Positions 41,501 through 49,203 of a DNA stretch of 64,000 bases are shown here, in pieces. Made by a program: the position numbers and the translations under genes. Where the stretch lies: assembly GCA_004794655.1 (NCBI GenBank), contig SMMW01000125.1:1139501-1203500 (forward strand), written 5' to 3'. A model generated the notes under the pieces. The model searched no databases. It saw only the letters and a program-made list of their open reading frames with translations, and had not been told where the DNA came from. Each line of letters starts with the position of its first letter. Positions within the stretch are counted from its first letter, which is position 1. Source of the DNA: Marisa cornuarietis. Lineage: Eukaryota > Mollusca > Gastropoda > Architaenioglossa > Ampullariidae.

Positions 41501-42279
41501 GAAGTCGAGCAAAACAGTTATATCACTGATGCTTATTCGGTCCTGCCGTACACTGAGCGTGGTGTGCCCGACCACACAGACGGCCCGCCAGTCAGACGAC
41601 TGTATCACCGAGGTCAGGGTCACTCAGGTGACAGGCCAGTTGACTGTGTCACGTGCGGTCGTGAGGTGGCCAGCTTCCTACACAGTCTCCGTGTTGGTGT
41701 TACGGGTAGGTATTGTGTAGTGTAACGACTGTTGACAGGTGATCAGTTAACGGTGTGGTAGTAACAAGCAGGTGAGAAACTGTCTTGTGTAGAAGACAGT
41801 GTGTTAGTCACGTGTTACGTTATCAAGTCATGACTTCACTGTTTATATCCATGTGTTTGCCAGTGTGTACGCAGTCTGCAACATATGTGACTTACACAAG
41901 AAACTAACTTGGAATGTTAACAGAGAATGTCACGACAACCTCAACCATTGTCACCTCCACTAGCGGCGGCACAACATCCCCCTGCCTGCAGTGGAAAGAC
42001 GTGCTGATGATGTATTGGGATGTCGTTAGTGACGACTCGGTTATGGTGGAGGCGCTTAAAGAAGCGGGTATTCCAGTGCAGTTGATGAAGGATGATGACA
42101 CTGAGGACGTGGCTATGGCCCGCAGTGACGTGGTGTGGGTGATGTGTGGACGTTTTGCTCGTGGTCTTGAGAGAAAAGTCGTAGTCTGTCTGGATGTTGA
42201 TGATTTTGAAGATGTTGTACGACTTCACGTCATGTCCCGGTGTACGTCACAACTTGTGGTTATCTCCCATGATGTCTAG
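26420..42279 (+). CDS. Copy 1: complete KH-NERD-SF1 helicase gene (8 coding exons, 847 aa)
   Basis: Coding exons: 26420-26452, 26596-26707, 27655-27818, 28051-28809, 29093-29382, 40560-41030, 41347-41705, 41924-42279; sum 2,544 nt, 847 codons plus TAG. All introns are GT-AG and every phase (0,1,0,0,2,2,1) agrees. Domains: GR-rich stretch (~12-30), KH domain (~32-103, signature KSGADV), NERD-type nuclease (~230-330, D263 and E277-V-K279), SF1 helicase (~500-847) with Walker A GPPGTGKT (K518), Walker B IADE (D607, E608), RSP motif IV, motif V RGLERK (809-814) and motif VI SRCTSQLVVI. Nuclease and ATPase residues are all present. NERD-helicase fusions are known in bacteria; adding KH suggests RNA or RNA-DNA substrates. 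Function is inferred. No signal peptide or membrane segment was seen, so it is likely cytosolic or nuclear. Confidence 0.82.
26596..26707 (+). CDS. Copy 1 exon 2 (GR-rich and KH beta-1)
   Basis: 112 nt, phase 0 to phase 1. It encodes a Gly/Arg-rich stretch (GRGGVSQRG) and VEVYLHFVKDTQAALLAG, the first strand and helix of the KH fold. Copy 2 has VQVYLHAVTDQQAELL in an exon of the same length. Confidence 0.78.
26819..26864. repeat. 23-bp tandem duplication in intron 2
   Basis: Two exact units of TTTTACAATAACGTTCAGGG plus CGG. Confidence 0.9.
26979..27475. repeat. Intronic tandem duplication (~200-240 bp) with (CA)n
   Basis: 26979-27212 and 27279-27472 share TCTTGATCTTGTTC, GACGCTTAAAC.TGCACGATG and GAACTAGAGAGAAA.G.TGAAATAGTG. 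The left unit contains a long (CA)n run (27043-27107). Both lie in intron 2 of copy 1. Confidence 0.82.
27655..27818 (+). CDS. Copy 1 exon 3 (KH domain core)
   Basis: 164 nt, phase 1 in, phase 0 out; acceptor TTCAG at 27654, donor GTTTGC at 27819. It encodes the KH core: SRSPIQDIKQKSGADVQLD, then VIIHGSRLQIETAVKLINQ. KSGAxV followed by V-I-x-G-xxxxI-xxAxxxI is the typical KH pattern. The loop is GSGSRS rather than a canonical GxxG. Copy 2 has the same exon length and pattern. Confidence 0.82.
28051..28809 (+). CDS. Copy 1 exon 4 (NERD-type nuclease domain)
   Basis: 759 nt, phase 0 both sides. It starts with a helix and conserved FWLQW.EAAFPDLDS and YINRVPMTRQS, then a variable Gln/Ser/Pro-rich linker, then GQYLGEPCYAAAAAQLPLP and RGDFDVLLIHRHFGLVVCEVKAFGD. 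The D-x(13)-E-V-K spacing and the hydrophobic strand leading to EVK match nuclease-related (NERD) PD-(D/E)XK domains. A Lys/Gln helical tail follows (KQAVSQLDKAEAMLSHL). Bounded by AAACAG at 28050 and the donor GTGACA at 28810. Confidence 0.85.
29093..29382 (+). CDS. Copy 1 exon 5 (nuclease-helicase linker)
   Basis: 290 nt, acceptor TTTGTTTCAG at 29092, donor GTGAGT at 29383, phase 0 to 2. It encodes FTIRNLSPENIEMFRSFLLK, a Leu/Cys-rich helical segment and WDVSSHVLRELGHWWQRR. No separate domain was recognised; it joins the nuclease to the helicase. Confidence 0.78.
29546..29605. repeat. (CA)n then (CT)n microsatellite
   Basis: CA run to about 29591, followed by CT units to about 29605. Confidence 0.96.
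29606..31228. other. AT-rich intronic stretch, nothing recognised
   Basis: No coding signature, inverted repeats or element ends were seen. Short ORFs here are low-complexity. Confidence 0.5.
31229..31572 (+). mobile_element. RTE-type LINE 3' end
   Basis: One frame reads PNTITNEELHRRT, RWRWIGHVLRQ, GRRKRGRPKETWRR and WRALVEALC, the C-terminus of RTE/craniofacial-development-protein-2-like LINE ORFs. A tail of TTGATTGATTTGATTGAT follows the stop, the tandem type of RTE end. The rest of the LINE is absent (5'-truncated). Confidence 0.8.
31640..33110 (+). pseudogene. Degenerate LINE reverse transcriptase fragment
   Basis: Pieces of the family seen at 19468: FVFSPLLFCIFL, LMYADDIAIVAD (~31971), MDRTKILVF, KPILLYGSEIWGW (~32331), CGRLPLVSDSFIRIILYW, and a Cys/His C-terminal end near 32890. 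Many stops and frame changes. It ends before the AATAAAATTATTATT region at about 33280. Confidence 0.72.
33111..34639. other. Unassigned intronic stretch with weak minus-strand ORFs
   Basis: Minus-strand frames at 33320-33760 (for example IGVFPTHMTPMYGS and MLPHHDVFIYHG) and 34338-34630 (MLPEYFRLDLRS) look protein-like but are broken, and I recognise no family. They may be remnants of a transposon or another pseudogene. Confidence 0.35.
34857..37595 (+). CDS. CR1-like endonuclease-reverse transcriptase ORF
   Basis: 912 residues. Endonuclease (about 150-380): ALFNGRSV, LLTETWL, GDFNVHF and SSDHYCVRF. Reverse transcriptase (about 600-850): NYRPVSNLPFLSKILEK, SAYRPFHSTETALL, LDLSAAFDTIDH, GVPQGSVFGPILF, and SYADDTQLY at 819-827 with catalytic DD. 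Ends at TAA 37593-37595 after SADMSLD, where relatives read on (HVSHTCRFAYYELRKIS), so the stop is a nonsense mutation. Confidence 0.87.
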   Translation: MSFLDSTVTSDEGPKMADDSFLMVSDLMRALCWDLPGCSSHRVHVRLTHTRSKLLSVPLTALNPTVATAIRSVGIGYHLPRVRPHRAGRRKQRQICVISARVSSQNPFEEEVKKTVNFGNLISVPISHVNSRHSFNDRKRSSPLHLRIALFNGRSVSSNQQAQRRTEVVEFINDNDLDIMLLTETWLRACGDESVCVDLTPVNYSIRSFPRVSRGGGIAVIFKTSLLSHLAFVNDLPFIHSSFEFVNVRLSLSDREVHLMCLYRPPPNTTNNLTDNMFLSEFHALLDHCNTLSGIPVVVGDFNVHFDEENHQYTKKITDLLDVFQFTQSVTEPTHVKQHILDWVVHRPVDQVIRTVTVSNVLSSDHYCVRFDLSASHPPLTPVFRTLRRLRDIDMSMFREDLRTELALCPSTSAERLLAVLRSVLEVHAPAVCTQVHPRKHAPWYPKIRVELRRAKAERRRAERLWRRSGLTVHKQLLNAAKRSVIHLVHSAKTAFIRAHIGTCSSSRSLFKTCNHLLGRNNRPQLPAVIAPASLPEAFSKFFVRKILDIRLKLDQLPVHNPASHIDHLARPQCSFSSFQPISESELKTMILQSKPTTCPLDPVPTPLLVDCLDVLLPALTEIVNDSLTSGIFPSTFKTALVKPLLKKPTLDINVLDNYRPVSNLPFLSKILEKIVLKQLLSHLNSENLISPSQSAYRPFHSTETALLKVTNDILSALDRGDISFLTMLDLSAAFDTIDHTTLIHRLSTLYGISGSPLSWFQSYLSDRTQSVIMDGCVSAPVSIHSGVPQGSVFGPILFILYLKPLTTLIQSHSISHQSYADDTQLYTSCSPSQAHTTIQSIQDCISDIRLWMTHNKLKLNDGKTEALLFSKRRTRFHPSLPVSVRVGNADVPFVTSARNLGYIMSADMSLD
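37596..38164 (+). pseudogene. CR1 C-terminal region, broken
   Basis: Same frame after the stop: AYYELRKISSIRH, FILSKLDYCNSLLAGCP, LLRSLHWLPVKARIDYK. A frameshift near 37940 moves the end to another frame (RNLRSSSDSRILSLP, WNSLPHHIRHS, FKRSLKTYLF). Confidence 0.82.
38430..38645 (+). mobile_element. LINE 3' end with AATTGAATTCAATTGAA tail
   Basis: A non-coding block, TTAAGGGTGAGGGATAAGAA to CCCCTCGTAAATAAATAATTG, ending in TTGAA-like units. This looks like the 3' UTR of a mollusc LINE family whose coding part is absent. Confidence 0.45.
39000..39180 (+). mobile_element. CR1 5' region fragment
   Basis: Similar to the CR1 5' region at 34670-34850: both carry GTCCCTTCGC...GGGGA..AGCTCTC and a later GTGAGTTTTG-like segment with CCCATTATTT. 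No ORF. Confidence 0.55.
39342..39744 (+). pseudogene. STRAD-like pseudokinase pseudogene fragment
   Basis: Read in one frame: DDVFYGQELFVLTKQLQHEF, SHYCSFV, a TAG, then AVGSGSRRDLL, ITGLPELAVTQIL and ALKYLHSGGNIHRGVS; a frame change, then DYPKNAV and FNPEILEQNL. The order and spacing fit STE20-related adaptor (STRAD) pseudokinases, where HRD is replaced by HRS-like sequence and WLSPEVLQQNL follows. The stop, frameshift and lack of introns point to a decayed retrocopy. It lies within intron 5 of copy 1. Confidence 0.55.
39890..40075 (+). mobile_element. LINE/SINE 3' end with (ATT)n tail
   Basis: TGTAAAACACTTTGAGT..., GAGAAAGGTGCTATAGAAAT and (ATT)n form a common invertebrate LINE/SINE 3' end. 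No coding sequence. Confidence 0.5.
40560..41030 (+). CDS. Copy 1 exon 6 (helicase motifs I and II)
   Basis: 471 nt; acceptor TTGTACTAG at 40559, donor GTGAGT at 41031. It encodes CTGECYTAVITLFPEQLHLLN (a Q-motif-like region), RLFVTGPPGTGKTMVLLM (Walker A, K518), GHHVYIVSTWDESRA (motif Ia-like), and GGTLYVIADEV (Walker B with D607-E608). This is the first RecA-like domain of an SF1 helicase. Confidence 0.87.
41347..41705 (+). CDS. Copy 1 exon 7 (helicase motifs III and IV)
   Basis: 359 nt; acceptor TGTGACAG at 41346, donor GTAGGT at 41706, phase 2 to 1. The segment LHLWAASCN sits where motif III is expected and FTRPLRSPPAVVREV where the Arg of UvrD motif IV (NYRS) occurs. GREVASFLHSL follows before the next domain. 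No nuclease or zinc motif is added. Confidence 0.8.
41924..42279 (+). CDS. Copy 1 exon 8 (helicase motifs V and VI, C-terminus)
   Basis: 356 nt; acceptor TTAACAG at 41923. A Thr/Ser linker, then CLQWKDVLMMY, VEALKEAGIPVQLM, SDVVWV and RGLERKVVV (motif V-like, K/RGLE), and LHVMSRCTSQLVVIS (motif VI, with SR in place of TRA/SRA). Stop TAG at 42277-42279. Copy 0 at 77-399 is the paralogue, 11 codons shorter. Confidence 0.86.
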
Positions 42280-42384
42280 GCGGCTGAACATCACACCCCC
42301 CACACCTGTCACCTGTTGTCGTCGTGTATCTGTCTCTCTTACATCAACACCTGTCAACTGTTGTGTGATCCTCAAGGAGAGGCA
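42280..42384 (+). other. 3' flank of copy 1
   Basis: Paralogous to the copy 0 flank at 400-460. No clear AATAAA before the RTE fragment at 42385, so the transcript may end inside the transposon. Confidence 0.5.
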
Positions 42385-43275
42385 GGCGACAGTATCTAGA
42401 ACAAGTTGCAGCTGAAGCAGAGGCAGCAGCTGAACGGAAAGACATGAAGGCAACCTATCAGAACTTAAGGAAGCTAAAGTGACCGAAGGCACAACCAGGA
42501 CCTTCGGTTAAAAGAGCACATGGCACCCCCATCACTGAAGAGCGAGCCAAACTGAAGATATGGGGGAACATTTCCAACAGATTCTTAACCAGCAAGATCC
42601 ATCAGTGCTTCCTGAAACCATCGAAGCAGAAGAAGACCTAGATATCAACCATTGCACTACAGGAAATAAAGGAAGCCATTCACAAAAAAGAACGGTAAGG
42701 CGCCAGGAAGGGATGGTGTATGTGCTAAAATGTTGAAAGCAGAAGAGGAAGAGACACCACATATCCTACAAACAATCCTCCAGGAGATCTGGGACATCGA
42801 AGAAATCGCTGCCGAGTGGAGAAAAGGTGTTATAGTCAAGATACCAAAGAAAGGAGACCCTGGTGACTGTAATAACTAGAGAGGCTTTACATTGATATCC
42901 GTCGCCAGAAAAATTTTTAGCCGTATAATTCTCTAGGGCATTACAACAACAGTAGACTCCATACTCCGACAAGAACAAGCTGGCTTCCGAAAAGGACGAT
43001 CATGCATCGACCATATCTTTGTGCTGCGGCAGATCCTGGAACAATCGCAGGAGTGGAACAGCCCCCTGTATATGGCCTTTATTGACTTTGAGAAGGCATT
43101 TGACAGCCTACACCGTGCCTCTCTATGGAAGATTCTACGTCACTATGACCTCCCAAAGAAACTGGTTAACATCATCAAGTTCTTATACGAAAATTTTGAA
43201 TGCCAGGTCATCCACAACAACCAGCTGACTGAACCCTTTAGAGTGGACACAGGCATCAAGTCGGGTGCATCCTAG
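42385..43275 (+). mobile_element. RTE LINE fragment, degenerate
   Basis: Reads LEQVAAEAEAAAERKDMK-like linker, GKAPGRDGVCAKMLKAEEEE, EWRKGVIVKIPKKGDPGDCNN, EQAGFRKGRSCIDHIF and FIDFEKAFDSLHRASLW, then VDTGIKSG; it ends before the FADD block. Several stops and frame changes. It is a different RTE family from the copy at 14770. Confidence 0.82.
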
Positions 43276-43480
43276 ATAGCATTTAAACATTTTATAAATA
43301 TTTTTTAAATGTTGTCATGAAATGTTTGAATAATGTTTGCAGAAAATGTTTTTGGAAATGTTTTTCTTGCCCATCTAAAAATGTTTTAGTAATGTTTACA
43401 TTCAAACTATTTTTAATCTTATTTTCAACCTTTTTAAAATGTTTTATAAACATTTATCTGTAAAACTTTTAATAGGTGTG
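43276..43480. repeat. AT-rich stretch with repeated AAATGTTT/AAACATTT
   Basis: Many direct and inverted copies of AATGTTT. Possibly a decayed MITE; ends are not defined. Confidence 0.4.
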
Positions 43481-44125
43481 TCACAATCTCGGGAAGCGTC
43501 GCTCTCTCTCTTCCAATGACATGCATGGGCCAGACAAACACGAGTTCTTTCGCACAAAAAGAATAAAACGACTTGCCTGTGCTGATCTGCCTACTTTACT
43601 AAAAACTGAAAGGACACAGAATAACAAAATAATTCCCTAAGGACGATCTTAGCCCAATTCTAAATCTACTGTTCTCTCTACGATTGACACTTTTTTCTCT
43701 CTCATTCCTTTTTCCTCCAAACGATTTTTCCCTCTCTTGTCTTTTCTTATTCTACTCCTCTAATAACTCCCTTGTTTCTCTCCCCATTGAATATATATTA
43801 AGTCCAATTAAATTCAGCCCCTTCTCATTTTCTCTAACCGTTCACGTCAAACATCATCCATACGCATTCAGACAAACTGACGTCATTCTTTCACATCACA
43901 AATCTTTTGACATCATTCACACTCACTCTGAAAAACTGACGTCATTCACGCTTCTTCAACCTCACCTAAATCTATGACAAGTTCTTCTGAGCCAACAACA
44001 AAGAGAATTTCCGGGATAAGATCTGAACTCACCTGCTCGCTAGAGGGGGAGCAAGCGCGGTTTTTAACCTTCTACACTATAGTAGCATCTAGCATTCGTG
44101 TGCGGCAACATAAAGTGACTTTAAT
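43481..44125. other. Unassigned pyrimidine-rich stretch
   Basis: No gene or element recognised. A short ORF over 43684-43977 is Ser/Phe/Leu-rich low complexity. Confidence 0.5.
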
Positions 44126-46170
44126 AATAATAATAAGTGAAGATTTTTATAGCGCATATTGACACTCATAGAGAGCATGCTCTTAGCGCTTAAAACGGGG
44201 AAGAGACGTGGACTAAGTCGATACAGAACAAAAGGGGACGAAAGAAAACGACAGTACTGACAAAACAGATAACAAAAGGCATCAAGTAACAGGAACAGAA
44301 AAATATAGTGATTCTGCCGAGAAAGATGGGTAAAGTAGCAAGAGGGAAGGGGGGGGGTTAAAAAGGACGAGCTTTGTGCGGACTGTGTTAGGAGTAATGC
44401 TCAAGGAAGAGGTGCGTTTTCAGTGCAGATTTGAAAGATTCAATTAAAGGAAGGTGAAGGATATGGAAAGGAAGAGAGTTCCATTGCTTTGCAGCACAGT
44501 AGCCAAAAATCCTGTGACCATATGTTGTTGTTATGGTGACAGGAACAGTTAGGATACGGTCGTCAGACGAAGACCGTAGTTGTCTGGCCGGAGAGTAAGG
44601 GATGAGAAGTTCAGAGAAATAGTCAGGACAGGAGCCAGCAAAGAAATTAAAACACAGCACAGACAGTTTGTACTGAATGCGAGAACGGATGGGTAGCCAA
44701 TGTAGAAAACGAAGGAGAGGAGTGGCATGGTCCCGTTTCCTTGCTCTAAGCACCAGACGCGCAGCAGAGTTCTGTACTCTCTGGAGTTTCTGAATGAGGT
44801 AGTCAGGGCAGCCTGCCAGCAAAGAGTTGCAGTAGTCGAGTCGAGAAAGAACAAACGCACAGACAAGAGTGTTGGTAGCGCGTGTAGAGAGAAAGTGACG
44901 GATAGCACTGATCTTACGGAGCTCATAATAGGCAGACCGACAGACATATGCTACATGTTTATCAAGGGTCATGTCTGCGGTGACAATAAATCCCAGATTC
45001 CTAACGGATGACGTGAAGGTGATGTTGCTGTCGCCCACCTTGATGTGATTGGGCAGACTGACGAGTGAAGGTTGATGTCTCCTTCTATGGCACAAGAGGG
45101 CTTCCGTTTTATCATCGTTTAGTTTAAGCTTGTTTTTACCATCCAGCCCTTGACATCGCTGATACAAGCTTCTAGAGAGCTAATAGCAGAGTAAGACTCA
45201 GCCGGCGGAGTGGAACAGTAAAGCTGCGTGTCGTCAGCATAGGATTGATGAGAAACCTGATGAGACCGAATGCATGATGAAAGTGGTTTAGTATACAGGA
45301 TGAACAGAACTGGGCCAAGTACTGAGCCTTGGGGAACACCACAGAAAAGTGAAGCAGGGCGAGATATCTGACCATCAACTAACACAGTCTGGGTCCTATC
45401 AGTGAGATAGGAGTTGAGGGCAGGTCCAGAAATCCCGTAGAGGGTGTGGAGTCTGTGAAGTAGCAGAGAGTGGTCTATAGTGTCAAATGCAGCAGACAGG
45501 TCAAGTAGGGTTAATGGAGAGACATCACCACTGTCAAGAGCAGATAATATGTCTGTTGTTACTTTAATAAGAGTGGTCTCAGTGCTGTGGAAAGGTCTAT
45601 ATGCCGACTGAGCTTGTGGGATAAGATGGTGCTCTTGTATGCCCAGAGCTGTGTCAAAACTATTTTCTCTATGATCTTAGAGAGAAAAGACAAGTTGGAA
45701 ACTGGACGGTAGTTGTTTAGCACATTGACGTCAAGCGTGGATTTCTTTAGAAGTGGCCTCACCACCGCATTTTTTAACAGAGATGGGAAAACACCTGACG
45801 ACAGGCTGACATTTACAATATTTGTGATGGCAGGAAGTAGAGTATCTAGACACTCGAGCAGAAGGCTTGTGGGCATCGGATCTAACTCGCAAGTTGTTGG
45901 TTTAGCTTTTACAATAACCGCTTTCACATCGGTCTCAGAGACTGGTAGGAACTTGGTCATGGAGCATCCTGGGAGGACATCACAGGAGATGCTGTCAAGC
46001 GCCGACACCGAGTCTAAAGATGATCGAATGTCTGATATCTTGCTGGTGAAATAATCACTAAAAACTTGCGGCAGCAGTGAAGCAGGGTAGGCAGTAGGCA
46101 GTGGTAATTTAGAATGGCGCCATCTGTTTAAGGTCTCACTTGATATTCTGACTGTAGTTGTTATCTTCAA
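44126..46170 (-). mobile_element. CR1 LINE, 5'-truncated, minus strand
   Basis: From 46170 down: YFTSKISDIRSSLD, SETDVKAVIVKAKPTTCELDPMP (RT start), NNYRPVSNLSFLSKIIEK, then after a frame change [12 protein letters not shown] and SYADDTQLY, a second frame change near 45150, and a clean C-terminus (CRSAYYELRKISAIRHF, LHWLPIRSRIQYK, FKSALKTHLF) to 44388. The 3' end is GCGCTATAAAAATC... with (ATT)n at about 44126. Same subfamily as 50165 and 56190. Confidence 0.85.
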
Positions 46171-46419
46171 CGTTTTACCGTATTTCTACGAAGGTTCACT
46201 AAGAAAACGCTGATAACAATCTTGTTTTTGAAACGAAAATTATCTTCTCCGAGCGTTAGTAAGGGAAACAATCTAAACAATCAATACGAAGTCCATGATG
46301 TGTAACTGTGTTTTGAGATGAATGATTTTACAACAGTTTTCAAATGTACAAATATATAGTACAAACATAGTTTATTAGAATACACATTAGAGTTTGAATA
46401 TTACTTTCCATTGTTCCAG
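46171..46419. other. Short unassigned gap
   Basis: AT-rich, nothing recognised. Confidence 0.5.
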
Positions 46420-47290
46420 GAGCTCTTCCTCTAAAACTTTCAAGTACACTGCACATGGACTGATCATTAACCATTTTAGTTTCAACAGCAGCCATTCAGT
46501 GACAGGCAGTGTGGCCTTCATTATCTGGTAAACTGACATCGGCAACACACATCAGAAGTGTGTAGACCTGACTCGACTTCTTTGTTTTGATGCTGAGATG
46601 TAGGACTGTGTTTCGTTTCCCTGAGCATCTTTTACATTGATGTTGAAACCAACGCTTGCATTTTCACTGATATCGCCTTTGATTTGTTTATTTGCTGTTT
46701 TCAAGTCTTGTCTTCTTCCTTCACCTTTTTTAACGTACTGTTCGACTGTTTAGTTTGAGCAGCTAAGACTGACTGACTGTGATTTGGTCTTACGTGGTAA
46801 CAGTTCCTCTATTACATAAGAGTTGTGCTTTACATCAAATACAAGACACTGTCACCAGTGGCACTGGGTTTGTCACAATTTGCACCATCGTCAAGAAGAA
46901 ACAGGAGAACTCTTATACAGTGTTCACCTCTGTTGCTGTTAGTCAGCCTGTGAAGGATAGTAAATCCTTTACTGCCTGGTTCATCAACATGTTCTAGTCC
47001 ATCTGTCCTCTGAGCAAGTATCTGCTCTATTATCTCCCAGTTATCATGTCTGGCAGCTAAATGAAAAACCGACTCACCTCTAGGATTGCATGCAGTCACA
47101 TCTGCACCTTGATTAAAGAAGATTAATAAACACAGTGCAATCATCCATTCCATCATCTATTTACTGTGCGGCAATAACACGGAGGACATTAAGATCAAGT
47201 TTGTTGACATCTGCACCAAGCTCTACCAATCGTTTTGCAAAATTCTACTTTTGCTCTTTCACGGCCATGTGTAGTGCCATTCCTATGTTT
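46420..47290 (-). pseudogene. Ankyrin-repeat protein pseudogene fragment
   Basis: On the minus strand, ankyrin units are visible: FAKRLVELGADVNKLDLNV (~47200), FFNQGADVTACNPRGESVFHLAARHD (~47080), KGFTILHRLTNSN, VLLFLLDDGANCDKPSATGDS (~46860), and after a break ADVSLPDNEGHTACH (~46520). Stops between units (at about 47157 and 46830) and the missing middle show decay. The parent gene was not identified; ankyrin repeats bind proteins. Confidence 0.62.
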
Positions 47291-47740
47291 GGACAGTTAA
47301 GTTATTCTTTGTCTTTTTCATCTGATCTGCTCTTTTTACTTCATGGAGTTGCTTTCCACGTCAATAAAAAGTTTATTTTTCTTATCCCAGGCCTCAAACT
47401 TTTCTTTTATCTTCTTTTTAATGTGTTACCTTTACATTAATAGAGTTTACAATCATATTGCGGATGTCTTTATTATTTGATTTGCTAGACAGATCAGTTA
47501 GGAAATATAAATCAAAAGTATTAGGCTTTAAACTTGTGATTAAATTTTTCATAACAGACCTGTGCACCAGACTAAAGTTGCTAAAGAAAGGGAGAGAATC
47601 CTGAAGACCACTGCAATGGTTAAGTCATGTTTACAAGTCTCTTTGTCAGGAATACAGAGAGAAGACTACTGTGCCTGGGAAGTGAAAGAGAAAGTTTGAC
47701 ATTATATAGCAACATAATGGAAGACTACAACATCATCAGA
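47291..47740. other. Unassigned stretch
   Basis: AT-rich, no reliable reading frame; it may be the 5' part of the ankyrin pseudogene locus. Confidence 0.4.
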
Positions 47741-47940
47741 ATATTTGTAGTCACCGACATTCGACAAGTCGCTAAATCTGGTCTGTTGTGAATTATTAGT
47801 CACAAACATACAGACACCCACACACACGTCACGTGACTCCATGTCCTGGTCCCTTGAACTCTGTGTCCGGCTGTAGTGTGATGATGACTAGAACTTCTCT
47901 ACTACTGGCATCACTTCATTGTGTCACATCCGGCTGCTGG
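47741..47940. repeat. Duplicated block, copy 1 of 2, with GTCACGTGAC
   Basis: Similar to 48965-49255 outside the inserted MITE: CATCAGAATAT.TGTA.TC.CC.ACATTC, and GTCACGTGACTCCATG...AACTCTGTGTC.GGCTG.AGTG. It contains the 10-bp palindrome GTCACGTGAC at 47828-47837. Confidence 0.68.
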
Positions 47941-47964
47941 GTCAAGGTCACTAACAAGCTCTAT

Positions 47965-48215
47965 CCTTGTACTATGTGTGTACTGTGTATACTGTGTGTG
48001 TACTGTGTGTACGGTGTTTGTACTGTGTGTAGTGTGTACGGTGTGTACGGTGTTTGTACTGTGTGCACTGAGTGTACGGTGTGTATGGTGTTTGTACTGT
48101 GTGTACTGTGCGTGTACGGTGCGTTTATTGTGTGTACGGTGTGAGTACTTTGTGTGTGTAATGAGTGTGTACTGTGTGTACTGTGTGTGTACTGTGTACT
48201 GTGTGTACTGTTTGC
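47965..48215. repeat. GTGTACT-type minisatellite
   Basis: Irregular 6-9-bp units of TGTGTACTG and TGTGTACGG over about 250 bp. Cys/Val-rich ORFs here are artefacts. Confidence 0.92.
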
Positions 48216-48964
48216 TCTGTAAATGACGCTTGGGTACTTGTGTCCGTTAGATGATTCATATTATTTTCCTCCACCCACCCAACCACACCGTTGACTGTAT
48301 GTACACAGTGTACAATATCCTAACACTGTACAGTCTACAACACTTATATGCAGCCTCTCCAATGTAGGCATGAAGACAGAGGAAGGTTTCAGTCTAAGCA
48401 TCATAAGGCACAAAGACAGAGAGAGGATGATGTTGGTCAAGGGATGTTGACTGTACATCTCCTGCGCTTCATCAGACCTCGTTGCTACCATGGTAGGGAA
48501 AAGGTCTCGCAGTTTATCTCTGATAAAAAAGCGTTTCTTTGGTCAGTAAACTTTGTCTACTGCCAGTAATTAAACCAGAATCCAGGGGAGATAACTACAG
48601 GAATCGTGCAGAGAGAAAAGTGACGACAACAGCGACATCATAAGGATACTTGTTTATATCCAACATATCACCTAGTCGATAATGCGACATATTTCATCGC
48701 CTTTACATGACATAAAATAGGCAATCGTTTTGTGCCACAGTTATATTTACAAAGATATATATATATATATAGAAACAACAGCGTAACGTAAAGGAGACGT
48801 AAACTTGTGACAGTTAATTCTGATGTTGATGACACGCGCTAACCGTTGGGCCAGCGGACCACAGAGATAAAGACCGAAGAAAACTGTAGTAGTTTTTGCG
48901 TTTTGTGCTAGAGCTGCGAACGAAATATAATGTTTAACGTTTTATATCTCTATATATATAACAG
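48216..48964. other. Unassigned stretch
   Basis: No gene recognised; short (AT)n runs at about 48757 and 48949. Confidence 0.5.
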
Positions 48965-49007
48965 GCTAAAGTAACATCAGAATATCTGTATTCGCCAACA
49001 TTCAACA

Positions 49008-49159
49008 CAGTGGCGTAGGAACCGGGGGGGGCAAGGGGGGCAGCCCCCCCCCAAAAAAAAGATGCTGAAAAAAAGAAGGCAAGAATGTGAACGTTATTCA
49101 TTGTCAGGATGGAGCTTGCCCCCCCACCCCCCAAAGCCGAGCATCTTCCTACGCCACTG
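49008..49159. mobile_element. 152-bp MITE with CAGTGGCGTAGGAA inverted ends
   Basis: CAGTGGCGTAGGAA at 49008 is mirrored by TTCCTACGCCACTG ending at 49159 (perfect over 14 bp). The interior has G and C runs and no ORF. The CAGTGGCGTA start is common in hAT-type elements; no clear 8-bp duplication was found. It splits the duplicated block also seen at 47741. Confidence 0.75.
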
Positions 49160-49203
49160 ACACACTGACAAGACAGAGATACACGAGAAAGACTCTCACA
49201 CCT

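Noticed and set aside
47833..48226. Cys-rich ORFs resembling small secreted proteins
   Set aside because: They come from the TGTGTACTG minisatellite; the cysteine pattern follows the repeat and no signal peptide fits.
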